NCBI RefSeq assembly: GCF_031877795.1 | Contig: NC_133946.1 | Location: 11,135,144 to 11,199,143 of the forward strand | Length of the DNA stretch: 64,000 bases | Direction of reading: 5' to 3' | From: Strix aluco | Lineage: Eukaryota; Chordata; Aves; Strigiformes; Strigidae | Shown here: piece by piece, positions 33,155-45,200 of the stretch | Position numbering within the stretch: the stretch's first letter is position 1 | How the letters are laid out: every line of letters starts with the position of its first letter | The notes under the pieces: model-generated | What the model saw: the letters and a program-made list of their open reading frames with translations, nothing else | What the model was told of the DNA's origin: nothing | The model's database searches: none | Made by a program: the position numbers and the translations under genes

Positions 33155-36100
33155 CTACTCCCAGGTGTCAGGCGCGAAGGTGAAGGGGCACAGCTTGTAC
33201 CCGGCGCCCACATAAAACTTATTCTGAAATTCCACCCTGCCGAGGAGAGGGGCCGGTGAGAAGCAGCGTTGGGGTGGAGGGGGTCAGTCACCCCGTCCCA
33301 CCAGCCCTCCCTCGCCTTCAGCTGGGCTCACCAGTGCAAGCGCAGGGCGTGGAGGAAGGCGGAGAGCCCCTCCATCACCAGAAGGATGGCCACGGTCAGC
33401 ACGGCGAAGGCAGCAAAGACAGGCAACAGCACCACGCCGCCCACGTAGTTCAGCCGCACGAAGCCCTGGCGCATCACCATGGTCCACAGGACCTCCGACA
33501 GCTCTGGGACAAGGCGGGGTGGGACAGGGACAAGGGGTGAGGCTCTGTGTGGCCCTGGGTTGGGGGGAGCACAGGAGGGGCTGGAGGGGACTCACGGGCG
33601 TGGGCCAGGCTGAGGGCCCAGAGCCGCAGGTAGGACGCGGTGTTGGAGACGCAGCCCAGGCAGTACTCGATGGTGTGGATCGCCTGGTGCATGAAGATTT
33701 CGGCGAAGTCCACATGCTGTGGGGACAGAGGGGACACAGAACATCAGTGGAGTGGGGGACCACGGCCACCCCCCACCCCAGCGTGCCGTGGTGCCCCTCA
33801 CCTTGGCGTCGGGGCTGTGCCCTCCACTCTCCACGTCCTCCTTGGTGGCGTTGACGGAGTTGCCGGCCTCCTGCCCCTCCAGCAGCGGCTCCTGCTCCTC
33901 CGTGGCCACCGGCTACGTCGTGGGGGGGGGGTGGCACCGGCAGTGAGACTCCTCTGTGCACCCCCGCCCCGGCTGAGCGCCCCCCCCCGCCGTGACCCCA
34001 GCCTTACCGCAGGGGGGCCCGTCCTCGGCGCGCGTCGCCGGCAGCACAAGTAGAGCGGCGTCCCCAGAAGCAGGACAGGCACCGACGCCAGCGCCAGCAC
34101 CACCAGCACGGTCTGCACCGGCACCTGTGGCACAGGGGAAGCGGTTCGGGGTCCCCTACGGCACCGGCTACGTGAGCTGAGAACAGCCCTGCTTGTGACG
34201 TGGATGAGACCCCGTCCCCACCACACCAGCCCCACCAAGGCTTCCTGTTTGGAAGTTCCCCAGTTTGGGCAAGGAGGAGGGTGGGCACGGTTGCCCCCCA
34301 TCTCGGCATGGTGCTACCTGCCCCTGGTAGAGTGGGAGGTTCGCAGTGTTGGAGGTGAAGAGGAACATGTCAATGAAGTGGATGAGGATGCTGGGGGCCT
34401 CCAGGGAGTTGGCGGCGCTGAACTTGACCCACTTGTAGAAAATGAGGAAGACAAGGTAGCCAAAGAGCGCCAGGAGGAAAACCATCTCGGGCAGGAGCTC
34501 CAGCACCAACCGGTGCCACTGCTGGAAGTGCCTGAGCAGGGGGACATCAGCCGCGCTCAGCCCGGCATGGCGCACCCTCGCCTGTCCAGATGTAGGGGTA
34601 CAGCACCCCACTTGCCCACCCCGAGTCCCCTTAGCGTGACCATGGGTGGCCAGAGCCTGCGGGCACAGCCACGGGGACTCACATGTGGTTGAAGACACCC
34701 AGCATGACGCCAAAGCCCATGTGCACGACGCCCAGCACCACCGACATCTTCATCTTGAAGGAGTTGAGAAAGTTCAGGTGGTTGGTGGCCAAGCTCCAGA
34801 TCTGTCATGGACAAGGTGGGTGAGACTCTGGGACACCCCACCGAGGGTCCCACCTCATCCTCTCCCCCAGGGGACACTCACTGGATCGATCCCGAAAGGA
34901 TAGGGCCCTTGGAAGACACCGGTGACATTGGGGTCCAGGGTGAGGGATGGGTGGGTGGCGAGGTAGGCAGAGCTGTGGGCAGAGCGAGGGGGTGTCAGTG
35001 CAGGCAGGGACCAGGCAGGGTTCACGGTGGGGTTGGGAGTCCCACCTCCAGGAGGAGTGGTTGGCCATGGCGGCCACGCTCCAGGCAGAGGGGAAGATGA
35101 CGGTGGCTTTGCTGAAGCACTCGTTGTAGATGAAGCCGGTGTAGATGGAGAAGGCCCCCATGAGCAGGATGAGGTAGCGCCCCTCGAAGAACGTCAGCCA
35201 GATCTGGCGAGGGCAAACATGGCTCCCACGTCCCACACCACCTCCCTGGCACCACACTGTCCCCCTCTCACCCCACCAATCCTGCCCCACACCACCAGCC
35301 CCATCTGGTACCACCAGCCCCATCCCGTACCATCAAGCCCATCCCACGTCCCCAACCATGTCCCCCACCTCCAAAGCTGGCCCCCCACCTCCAAGCCTGG
35401 CCCCCCACCGCGTCCCCCTCACCTCGTTGCTGGACTGCCGCAGGCTGGGGCTGTTCTCACGCAGCACCATCCAGAGAGCGAAGAGGAACATGAGCAGCCC
35501 GTGCCCCACATCCCCAAACATGATGGCGAAGATGAAGGGGAAGGTGATGATGGCGTAGGGTGCTGTGGGGGCACAGGGACCATGTCACACAGCCCGCCCC
35601 GCCCCCCCCCCCCATCCCCTCCCCAGCCCTGGGCCATGGCAGGGGGCTGAGGGTGTCTTACCGGGGTTCACCTCCTGGTAGCTGGCCACCCCATAAGCGT
35701 CCACGATGCTCTGGAAGCCAGCAGTGAACTTGTTGGTGCGGATGAGGGTGGGGGGGCTCTCTGAGGTGGGGATGCGCTGCACGAAGCACTCCACACTCGA
35801 GCCGCTCTTGTACTGCGGGGAAAAGCACCAGGCCTGACCCACGGCATCCCCCTGCCCAGCACCCGCCCCACCATGGCAGGAGGACACGGAACGCCGAGAG
35901 ACCTCTGGCATGAGGATTGGGGGACACCAAGTGACCCCAGCACAAGGACATGGGGACACCAACCAACCCCAGCACAAGGACATGGAGACACGAAGCAACC
36001 CTTGGCATGAGGACATGGGGACATTAACCAACCCCAGCACAAGGACACAGGGACACCAAGCAACCTCTGACATGAGGACATGGGGACACCAAGCAACCCT

Positions 36101-38716
36101 TGGCATAAGGACATGGGAACACCAACCAACCCCAGCACAAGAACACGGGGACACCAAGCAACCCACCGATCCCTGGCGCAGGGCATCCTGCACTTGGCTG
36201 AGGTCCCGCACGGGGCACCAGACCTCGGCGATGAGGCACTTCTCGGTAACGTCGAAGCTGCACTGGTTGAGGACGAGGTAGATGGCCTTCATCTTCTGCA
36301 CCTGCACCCGCCAGGTGGGCAGCGCCAGCGTCACCTTGTCCAGCACCTGCGCCAGGTACTGCTCCGTCTCCTCCAGCACCTGCGGGTGCCTGGCGCGGGT
36401 CAGGGATGGGTGGGGGGGTCCCGGCGTGGCCCCTCAGTCCCCCCAAAAGTGCCCAGCTCACCACGCTGAGGTCCTGGATCTGGCTGTGCAGCCCGCTCAT
36501 GGTGTCCGCCCGGATGGCCTCGCTCTCCGGGTAGGGGTACACGTGGCAGTGGAAGCTGGGACAGACGGACGTTGCCATGTTGGGGGGGTGCTGGGGCTCC
36601 CCGGGGTGGTCCAGCCCATCCCCGTGCTGGGGGGGCTGGAGTGGGTCTTGCTAAATAAACCTCTGTGTGGCCAGATGCGTGGCACAGGGCCACTGGCTCA
36701 CCAGTCTGAGATCTTGCGGATCTTCTGCCCGATCTGCTCGCCCCAGTAGGAGATGAGGAAGATGACCCAGGTGATGCTCTCGCCCTGGGGACAGCACAAG
36801 CACGTCAGTCCCAGCCCCCCTTTCCCGCCAGCCCCCCACCCCGGTGCCCCTCTCACCGTGGCCGGGTCCTCCATGGGCTCAGGCATCTCCACGAAGCTAG
36901 CCACCAGGTAGCCACGGCAGGCGCGCCACAGCAGCCGCTCGAAGGCGCTCACCCGCCACGGGTGAATGACCCCGGCCACGAAGCTGCAGGGACACAGCGG
37001 GGGCACTGGGATGGGCACAACTCTGCTGCTGCCCCCGCCCCATGGCCAGGCGTCTGCCCCATGGCTCCCCCCACAGCTATGCCCCACGGCCACACCAGTG
37101 CCCCATGGCCCATGTCCAACCCTTATCCTACAGCTTTCTCAGCTGCTCCATGGCCATGCCATTGCACCACAGCCAATCTCCAACCCTTACCCTATATCCT
37201 TACCCACTATCCTTGCCCCACGGCCAAACCACTGCCCTGTGGCCCATCTCCAACCCTTATCCCACACCTTCCCCACGGCCAAACCACTGCCCCGTGGCCC
37301 ATCTCCAACCCTTATCCCACACCTTCCTCAGTTGCCCCATGACCACCCCACTGCCCATGGCCCCTCTCCAACCCCCACCCCACATGCCAGCCCCTCTGAC
37401 TTGATCTTGCGGTCAAGGTGCTGGTGCAGGGAAGGGTCGAGGAGGGGGTCACGCTCCGAGAGTGCCCGGGGCCGTGGCGGAGATCCCAGGGGAGCCTGCG
37501 GTGATGGGGAGCAAAGAGATGAGGCTGATGAGGGGTGGAGACGGGGAAAATGGGGCACAGGGTGGACCTCCGGGACGTGCCCCCCCTCCCAGACCCACCG
37601 GCCAGCTGGTGAAGCGTTGGCCCTCACGCAGGACGTGGAGGTACTGGCGCAGCTCCCGCAGGCGCCCGCGCAGGGAGGCACGGTTGTGGCTGACCTCCCG
37701 CAGCTCCTGCGCCAGCTGCTCCGACTGCTCCTGCACCCGCAGGGCCTCCCGTGCCAGCGGCGCCCGCGGGCTCTCGGGACATGGCCCCAGCACCCGCCCG
37801 GCTCCCCGCAGCTCCTGCTGCAGGAAGGCTGCGAAAGCCGCAGTCAGATGTGGGATGGGGGGGTCAGGGGGGCACCCCTCCTCTCCCCGAGGCAGCCCCA
37901 CGTCACCCCAACACTCACTGAAGGTCTTCTCCATCTCCTCGCAGCGCCGCACCTCACCCACGAAGCGCCGCTGGAAGGCACTCACTTTGGGGTTCAGCTG
38001 CCGGGGTCGGGGGGGCACGGTCACGGCACAACACCAGCGGGATTGGGGGGGGCCAGGCAGCCCCAGCACCCCTGGCCCAGCACCGTGCCACAGCCCCCAT
38101 TACACCAAGCCACCCACACCCACCCCCTGCACCCAGAGCACCCCAAATCTACAGCACCCCCAGCATCCCAAACCACACCCATGGCACCCCAAACTATCTG
38201 CGTGCACCCCCTGCACCCAGGGTACCCCAAACCAGCCACGCCAAACCCACCCAGACCAACCCCCCCGCACCCCAAACCACCCACTCCAAACCCCTTGCAC
38301 CCACAGCACCCCATCCCGCCCAGACCAACCCCCCTGCACCCAGGGCACCCCAAACCACCCCCAACAAACCCCCTGCACCCAAACCCACCCAGACTGACCC
38401 CCCTGTATCCAGGGCACCCCAAACCACCCACCCCAAACCCCCTGCGCCCAGGGCACCCAAACCACCCAGACCAATCCTTCTGCACCCAGAGAACCCCAAA
38501 CTACCTGCAACCACCCTCTGCACCCAAACCCACCCAGACCAACCCCCCTGCACCCAGGGCACCCCAAACCACCCCTGGAGCCCCCCAGCCCCTACGTACG
38601 TCCCTGAACTCGAGCAGCCCCCGCTCCCCCAGCTCGCTGACGCAGCTGTAGGCCGAGGCGGACTGGAGGAAGAGCTGGGCCAGGCAAACCTCCTCGCTGC
38701 GGAACAGGGACCCCAT
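33155..38716 (-). CDS. TCIRG1: V-ATPase a3 subunit TCIRG1
   Basis: Membrane a3 subunit of the V0 proton channel of the V-ATPase; in mammals it serves osteoclast ruffled borders and lysosome-related organelles. Nineteen coding exons, high to low: 38716-38600, 37997-37919, 37828-37599, 37495-37401, 36983-36857, 36784-36702, 36555-36462, 36379-36167, 35812-35662, 35562-35423, 35203-35046, 34972-34882, 34801-34683, 34531-34318, 34124-34008, 33912-33802, 33716-33596, 33503-33332, 33236-33155. All phases close, giving 837 aa (human 830). It starts [10 protein letters not shown] and ends [40 protein letters not shown] and [20 protein letters not shown] are present; the proton-path Arg (Vph1 R735 equivalent) is about R744. 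A minus-strand acceptor at 38774-38775 shows a 5' UTR exon precedes the ATG. Introns 1, 4 and 8 hold minisatellites. Confidence 0.96.
35909..36172. repeat. Minisatellite in TCIRG1 intron 8
   Basis: About eight imperfect copies of a 32-33 bp unit containing acaaggacatggggacacc, alternating between ccaaccaacccc and aagcaaccct endings. It fills most of the 354-nt intron between exons 8 and 9 and reaches to within a few bases of the exon 8 donor, though the donor and acceptor themselves stay intact. Confidence 0.9.
37090..37390. repeat. Minisatellite in TCIRG1 intron 4
   Basis: Four to six imperfect copies of a roughly 50-55 bp unit built on ccaacccttatcccacacct and acggccaaaccactgcccc. It occupies most of the intron between exons 4 and 5. 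Confidence 0.85.
38090..38580. repeat. Minisatellite in TCIRG1 intron 1
   Basis: More than ten degenerate units of about 30-45 bp, built on ccctgcacccagggcacccc and aaaccacccagaccaa. It covers most of the 602-nt intron between coding exons 1 and 2. The strand asymmetry (C/A-rich on plus, G/T-rich in the transcript) is extreme. Confidence 0.9.
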
Positions 38717-39840
38717 GGTGCCCCCCGGGGACCCCGCTCCCTCCCTGGGGTGCAGAGGTGCGAGGGCACCCGCCTGGAAAAAGGCGAGGGGGGGGCACAA
38801 AGGGTGAGGGCTAGAGGGGGCTGGCAGAAGCGCTGAGGGTCACAGCGGGGGTCCTGGGGGGGCTGCGGAGCTGGGGTGTCCTTGGAGCCGTGGCCAGGGG
38901 GAAGTGACCCGCCCCAGTCACACGCGGCTTTTCCCAGCACTGGGCTTGCAAAATACTTTCCAGTCCCGTGTGTCCGTCCCCCCACACACACCCCGCACCC
39001 CGTCCCGCTCAGCTGCATCTGAGTCAGGGGCCACCGCATCCCCCGGGACCGTACCGGGCACCGGCCGCCCCCTCGGTGCGTGGCGGGGGGGGGGAGCTGT
39101 CCGGGACCCACCCCCCCCTCCCCGTGGGTACCGCCCCCCCCTACCCGGGAGCCGCGGGGCCGGCCGGGCTCGGCACTTCCTCTTCCCCAGGAAGGGCCCG
39201 GCCGCGGGGAGGGACCGAGAGGGACCGACCCGCCCGGCCCCGCCGCTCCCCGGGAACCCCCTTTCCCGGGAGCACATCTCCCGCCCCGGGCCGGGCCACA
39301 CACTCCCCGCCTCCGTGGGAAGCAGGAGGCCGGGAATCCTGCGAGCCAGGACACACCCCCGCCCCCAAATCCCCCGAGGAGCCGGGAAACCCCCAGCCGG
39401 TACCACCGGGACCCCCCTCCGCGGCTGTCCCGGGAAGCAGGGGGCTGGGAATGAGTCCCCCGCGGTCCCAGACCTGAGTGCAGGCAGGCAGGGACAGCCC
39501 CTCCCTGGGAAAGAGGGGCTCCCCTGACCCCCCTCAACCCCCCCTTGGTCCCTGCATGCCCCCCCCAAACCAGCCTTACCCCACAGCCTCCCCATCCCCT
39601 CCCTGTCCTGCACCTTTCCCTGCGACCAATGCTCCCCCCGTTCCTGTACCCTCACCCTGACATGGGCGATGGCATCTCCAGGGCCCCCGTCCCCCTCCCC
39701 AGGACCCCCAGCCCCCTCCCCAAGATGCAACCACACACCCCTGGGGCCCCCCCAACCCCAGGCTGTACCTGCCCGGGGGGTTCAACCCCTCCCCTGCCCC
39801 AGCACTGGGAAGGAAAAGACACGGAGAAAGCGGGAGCTCC
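38717..39840. promoter_or_regulatory. GC-rich TCIRG1 5' region
   Basis: This 1.1 kb stretch between the TCIRG1 start codon and the end of NDUFS8 is very GC-rich with many CpGs around 39.0-39.45 kb, as in a CpG-island promoter. The minus-strand acceptor at 38774-38775 implies at least one noncoding first exon here. A PU.1-like site sits at 39173-39184. No TATA box is evident. Confidence 0.6.
39173..39184 (-). promoter_or_regulatory. PU.1-like ETS site upstream of TCIRG1
   Basis: The minus strand reads aagaggaagtg, close to the PU.1/SPI1 consensus AAAGAGGAAGTG. It lies about 460 bp upstream of the TCIRG1 start codon in the CpG-rich promoter candidate. PU.1 control of macrophage and osteoclast genes is established in mammals; use of this site is inference. 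Confidence 0.5.
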
Positions 39841-39901
39841 AGGTTAGGAAGGGGCTGGTGCCCCCAGTGCAGATGGGGGTGGCAGAAACCCCCCCAGACC
39901 C

Positions 39902-39907
39902 TTTATT
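39902..39907 (-). terminator. NDUFS8 polyadenylation signal
   Basis: AATAAA on the minus strand, 36 nt after the NDUFS8 stop codon, so the 3' UTR is very short. Confidence 0.8.
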
Positions 39908-39943
39908 AGGGGAGCAGGGAGGAGACGTGGGCGTGCCCGGCCG

Positions 39944-41094
<1,151 letters not shown>

Positions 41095-41164
41095 GTCCGG
41101 TCCTGCTGCCGGCAGAGGGGCCCTGCCTGATGCTCACTGCCAGCTCCACAGCAAGCGGCTTGGG

Positions 41165-41705
41165 GGGGGGCCCAGGTCCCCCCACTTCCCCCAGGGGACC
41201 CAGGTGTCCTGACCCCCAACCCTCCACCAGAAGAGACACAGACCCCCTAGCACCCCTCCTCCCACAAGGCACCTAGGTGTCCTTCCCCCCCAAAGGGATT
41301 GAAGCATCCTACCCCCCCACCCGCCGCGAGAGATCCAGGTGTCCTGACACCCCCCCCCAAGGGACCCAGGTGTCCTCCCCCCAAGGGATCCAGATGTCCT
41401 GCTACCCCTCCCAAGCCCCCCAAGGGACCCAGGAGTCCTGACACCCCCCAAGAGACCGAGGCATCCTGATCGTGTCCCCCCGCCAATGGAAAGAGATGTC
41501 CTGGGTGTCCCCTCCACCTCCCCCAATGGCCCCATGTCCCCCCCTAAGGGACCCAGGCATCCTGTTACACCCCCACCTGCCCCAAGGGACCCAGGTGCCC
41601 TCCCCTCACCTCCCCAAAGAACCCAGGGATCCAGGCAGCCTCTCCCACCCCAGAGGACCCAGAAGCGCTGCCCCAAGCCCCCCCAAAAGGCCTCAGGCAC
41701 CCCCT
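41165..41705. repeat. Degenerate minisatellite in the NDUFS8 5' UTR intron
   Basis: About 15 imperfect copies of a 25-40 bp unit built on caagggacccaggtgtcctg followed by a C-rich stretch. It lies between the NDUFS8 coding start and its CpG-island promoter, so it is probably transcribed as intron. The core varies (aggtgt, agatgt, aggagt, aggcat). Confidence 0.85.
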
Positions 41706-41849
41706 GTATGTGTGTGTGTGTCCCCGGGGGGGCCCAGGCGTCCGGGTCACCCTCTTTCCCCCCACAAACGGGATCTGGGGGCTACGACAAGCCACCACGG
41801 GTCACCCCAACCAGCCGCCTCCCGAGGGCCCCCCCGCGCTGCCCCGGAC

Positions 41850-42200
41850 TCCCCCCCCCGCTCACCTCCCCCAAGGACCCGGGCGTCCTGACCCTGCCCG
41901 CCCCCAGAGCGCACTGCGCAGGCGCGAAGGACAGGTGCGCAGGCGCAGCGCGGCACCGGGGTCACGGGGCGGGGACCCGGCGGGGGAGGGCGGGGCAGGC
42001 AACGCCAGAGTCGCTTTCCATTGGTCGGAGGTAGGAGGGTGGGCGGGAAGATGGGTGGGAGCTTCGCGGATTGGGCGGGGCGGCGGCGGGGCGGCGCGGC
42101 CATTGGCCGGGCGTGAGGCGGCGGGGCGGGTCCGAAGTTTTGCGGAAGCGGAAGCGGGTGTTTAGCACGGTGGCGCGGCGCTCGGTGGCGGCGGGGAGCT
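41850..42200 (-). promoter_or_regulatory. CpG-island promoter of NDUFS8
   Basis: Dense CpG sequence holds three CCAAT boxes in minus-strand orientation (ATTGG on plus at 42020-42024, 42070-42074 and 42102-42106), several GC boxes and a doubled ETS-like element gcggaagcggaagc at 42142-42155. This is the standard layout of a housekeeping promoter firing on the minus strand into NDUFS8. It abuts the 3' end of the next gene upstream. Confidence 0.7.
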
Positions 42201-42231
42201 GCGGGAGGCCACCGGTTGCAAGGAAACGCCT

Positions 42232-42237
42232 TTTATT
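42232..42237 (-). terminator. Polyadenylation signal of ALDH3B1-like copy A
   Basis: AATAAA on the minus strand, 57 nt beyond the stop codon of copy A. It lies at the edge of the NDUFS8 CpG island, less than 150 bp from its CCAAT boxes. Confidence 0.7.
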
Positions 42238-42294
42238 GCCCCTGGCCCCCCGGACCGCCGCCCTGGCAGCAGGAGGCGTCATGGCGGCGGCCCC

Positions 42295-45200
42295 TCAGAG
42301 CAGGATGCAGCTGCCTTTGCGCTTCACCTCGGAGGCGGCGCGGACGAGCCCCAGCTTCTGCTGGCTGTAGGGCGGGTAGCGCAGGGCGATGAGGGCCTCC
42401 CGGCCCATGCCGCGGTGCAGGCAGCCGCGGTGGTGGGTGAAGGTGTCGAAGGTGAATTTGCCGTGCTGCATCCCCATACCGCTGTTTCCTGCAAGGCAGA
42501 GCACAGGGCCCCGATTGGACACCAGGAAACGAAGCAACAGCCTCCTCGGCTGCCTCTTTCCAGCGGGAGACTTCAACAAAAAGGTTCAGAACAAAATTTA
42601 GACCTTTTCAAGGCCTGCAGGTTTACAAAAGCTTCGCGTGAAGCAAGAGGGAGGGCCGTCAGAAATTGCACATCTAAGTAAGTTTGCCTTAAAAATATCA
42701 CCCTTGGGTGATTTGTTAGATCTGAGGTGGGATGATGGCAAATGCTTGTAAAGTTTTTCACCCTCACAGAATCTCTGCTGTGCTGTGAGCTGGAGCCCCT
42801 GCTGTTTACTCCTCAATAAACTCCTTAAGACCTGCATTGCATAAAGGAACATGTGTACATTTGGGATTTCATAGGAAGTTGTGTTCAGACCCACAGCCCA
42901 AAAAGGAGATCCATGAAAAACTGAAGTTCTGAGTTCCTGAAAACGGTGATAAAGTGACAATTTCCAAGCTCCCTCCTGCAGAGACAAGGGGTAGCACAGC
43001 AGTGGGATGGGTGCGACAGGCTGGCTGCTGGTGCCCTGCGGAGGCACTGCGTGTGGAAAGGAAGGTCTAGAGATGTTTCTCTGGTGGCCACATTCAAAAT
43101 GCCCTGTCTTTTAAACAAGACGTTTCCATGTACACAAGGAACAATGTGCTTGGGATGACAAACATGGGGAGAAGGAACCTCAGAGTGCTCCACCTGTGTT
43201 CAGCAGAAACAAAGCCCCAGAGCTCAGCCCTGGCGCAGCAAAGCAAAGGGCTTCTGGTGGGGCCCTACCTGGTGCAAAAGGATTTTCCGACAGACCATTA
43301 AGCCCCCTGGGCCCAGGCCTGAGTGCCCCGTCTCCCCCGAGACCCCTCCTCGCCGTGGCCCACATGGCTCAGCACCAGGGGTAGGATCACGCCCGGCTCA
43401 CATTGGCTGGGACCGGCAGGTTGAGGGATTTGGACCTACCGATCCCACCGAAGGGCAGCGAGGTCAATGTCACGTGCATCAGGGTGTCATTGCCACAGAA
43501 GCCACCACTGCTTGTGCGCTCCAGCACCTGGTTCACCACCTGGGAGGGAAACAGAGAAGGTGGATGTGGGTCTCGTGCCCTGTTCCCACCCCTCCAGCTG
43601 CAATCCCTCCCCCACAACCAGGGCTGTCTGCTCTAAAAAAAATTATTGGAGCCTGAACACAGCTGAATACACTTGCCAAGGGGCATGGGGCAAGCGTAGC
43701 CCTGGCCTGTACGCTCTACCTTGTCATCGGAGGAGAAGGCGTACACAACCAGCGGCCGCTCACGGCTATTGATGAAGTCAATGGCTTCATCCACGTTGGC
43801 CACAGTGACAATGGGCAGGACAGGGCCGAAAATCTCCTCCTGCATGATCGGATCGGAGGGCTGCACGTCCACCAGCACCGTGGGAGCTGCAGAGAAAGAA
43901 ACCCGAAGGCATCAGCCATGCCCGGAGGCTGGAGATGACACCTCGGTCCTCTCGCCAAGTCCCGTACATCCTCTAAGATAGGACGCCTCGCCAAGCTCCC
44001 CCATTCCCCTGCAAACCTTCCCTAAATGTCACTTCCATCTAGAACCTCCCCTTCAGCTGCAAGACCCTCTCCAAAATCCAAGTCTGCTCCATTGAAAGAT
44101 GAAGACTTAGGTGAAGTCCAAGCCCTCACCAATGTAGTGCTCCTTCTCATCCGTCTGTCCTCCGATGACCGCACGCCCACTGCGCAGCAGTGTCTGCACC
44201 CGCTGGAAGTGCTTGTCCCCCACAATGCGGCCAAAATCAGGGGATTCCTGAGGCTTGGGGCCGTAAAAATCAGTGATGGCCTTATGCAGAGCGGGCAGCA
44301 GCTTCTCCCGCATCTCCACGCTGCACAGCACGTACTCGGGCGCGATGCAGGTCTGTCCCGTGTTGTAGAAGCGGCCCCAGGCCACCCGCCGGGCCACGTT
44401 CTGCACATCGCAGGTGTCAGACACGTAACAGGGGTTCTTACCCCCCAGCTCCAGCGTCACCGGTGTCAAGTGCTTGGCAGCAGCTGCCATCACAATCCTC
44501 CCCACAGAGGGGCTGCCTGCGGGCCAGGAAAAGATGCATCACAGGGAGGATCCCACCACACTACAGCCCGACCCGTGGGCTTCACCTGATGAGGAGCCAG
44601 ACGAGATACGTCAAGTCCCACTCCTGTCCTGCACCCACCTTGGTGTGCAGCTTAGGGCTGAGCCTGCGCCCCCAGCACCCTCTCCAGCTCTACTGCATCC
44701 CCCAGTTCAGCCATTACAAAAGCCAGTTATGGCTGTTAGATCCTCAGACAGGTTTGTGGCAGATCCTGCGCCAGATCCGGCCACCAGATCCTCGACACAA
44801 CAAGCCGTGCCGCCTTCACGGGCAGGCAAGGAGGCCTGTCTGCAGGCAGGCTGCCTGCTGTCTCACATCGAGGGGCAGGGTAAGCCACAGCGGGGTGTCA
44901 GAGGGAACCCCTCTTTCGCACTGCACAAAAACCAGGCTCTGCTCTGGCCGGCGGGACGTACCGGTGAAGAAGATGTAGTCAAACTTGTTCTCCAGCAGCC
45001 TGGTGGTCTCCTGCACACCAGCCGTCACCACAGCAAAGCAGTCCTGAAAAAGGAGAGGGAGGGTCCCCTGCTGTCAGCATCTTCCCGGGGCCACACTGTC
45101 CCTGTCCCCACCACCAGCAGCCTGGGCTGGTGGGCACCAGCTGAGCGTGGGGGAAGGAGGTACGGCAGCACCTGAAACCCCCCGGGGTGGTGCTGGTGTG

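Noticed and set aside
36966-38651. 561-codon plus-strand open frame across TCIRG1
   Set aside because: It is antisense to confirmed TCIRG1 exons and runs through the minisatellites. It is Pro/His-rich low-complexity sequence produced by GC bias.
41165-41705. Repeated AGGTGT cores in the NDUFS8 intron minisatellite as possible T-box half-sites beside a T-box gene
   Set aside because: The bases after AGGTGT are CC rather than GA, the core is not kept in most units, and the array looks like ordinary slippage.
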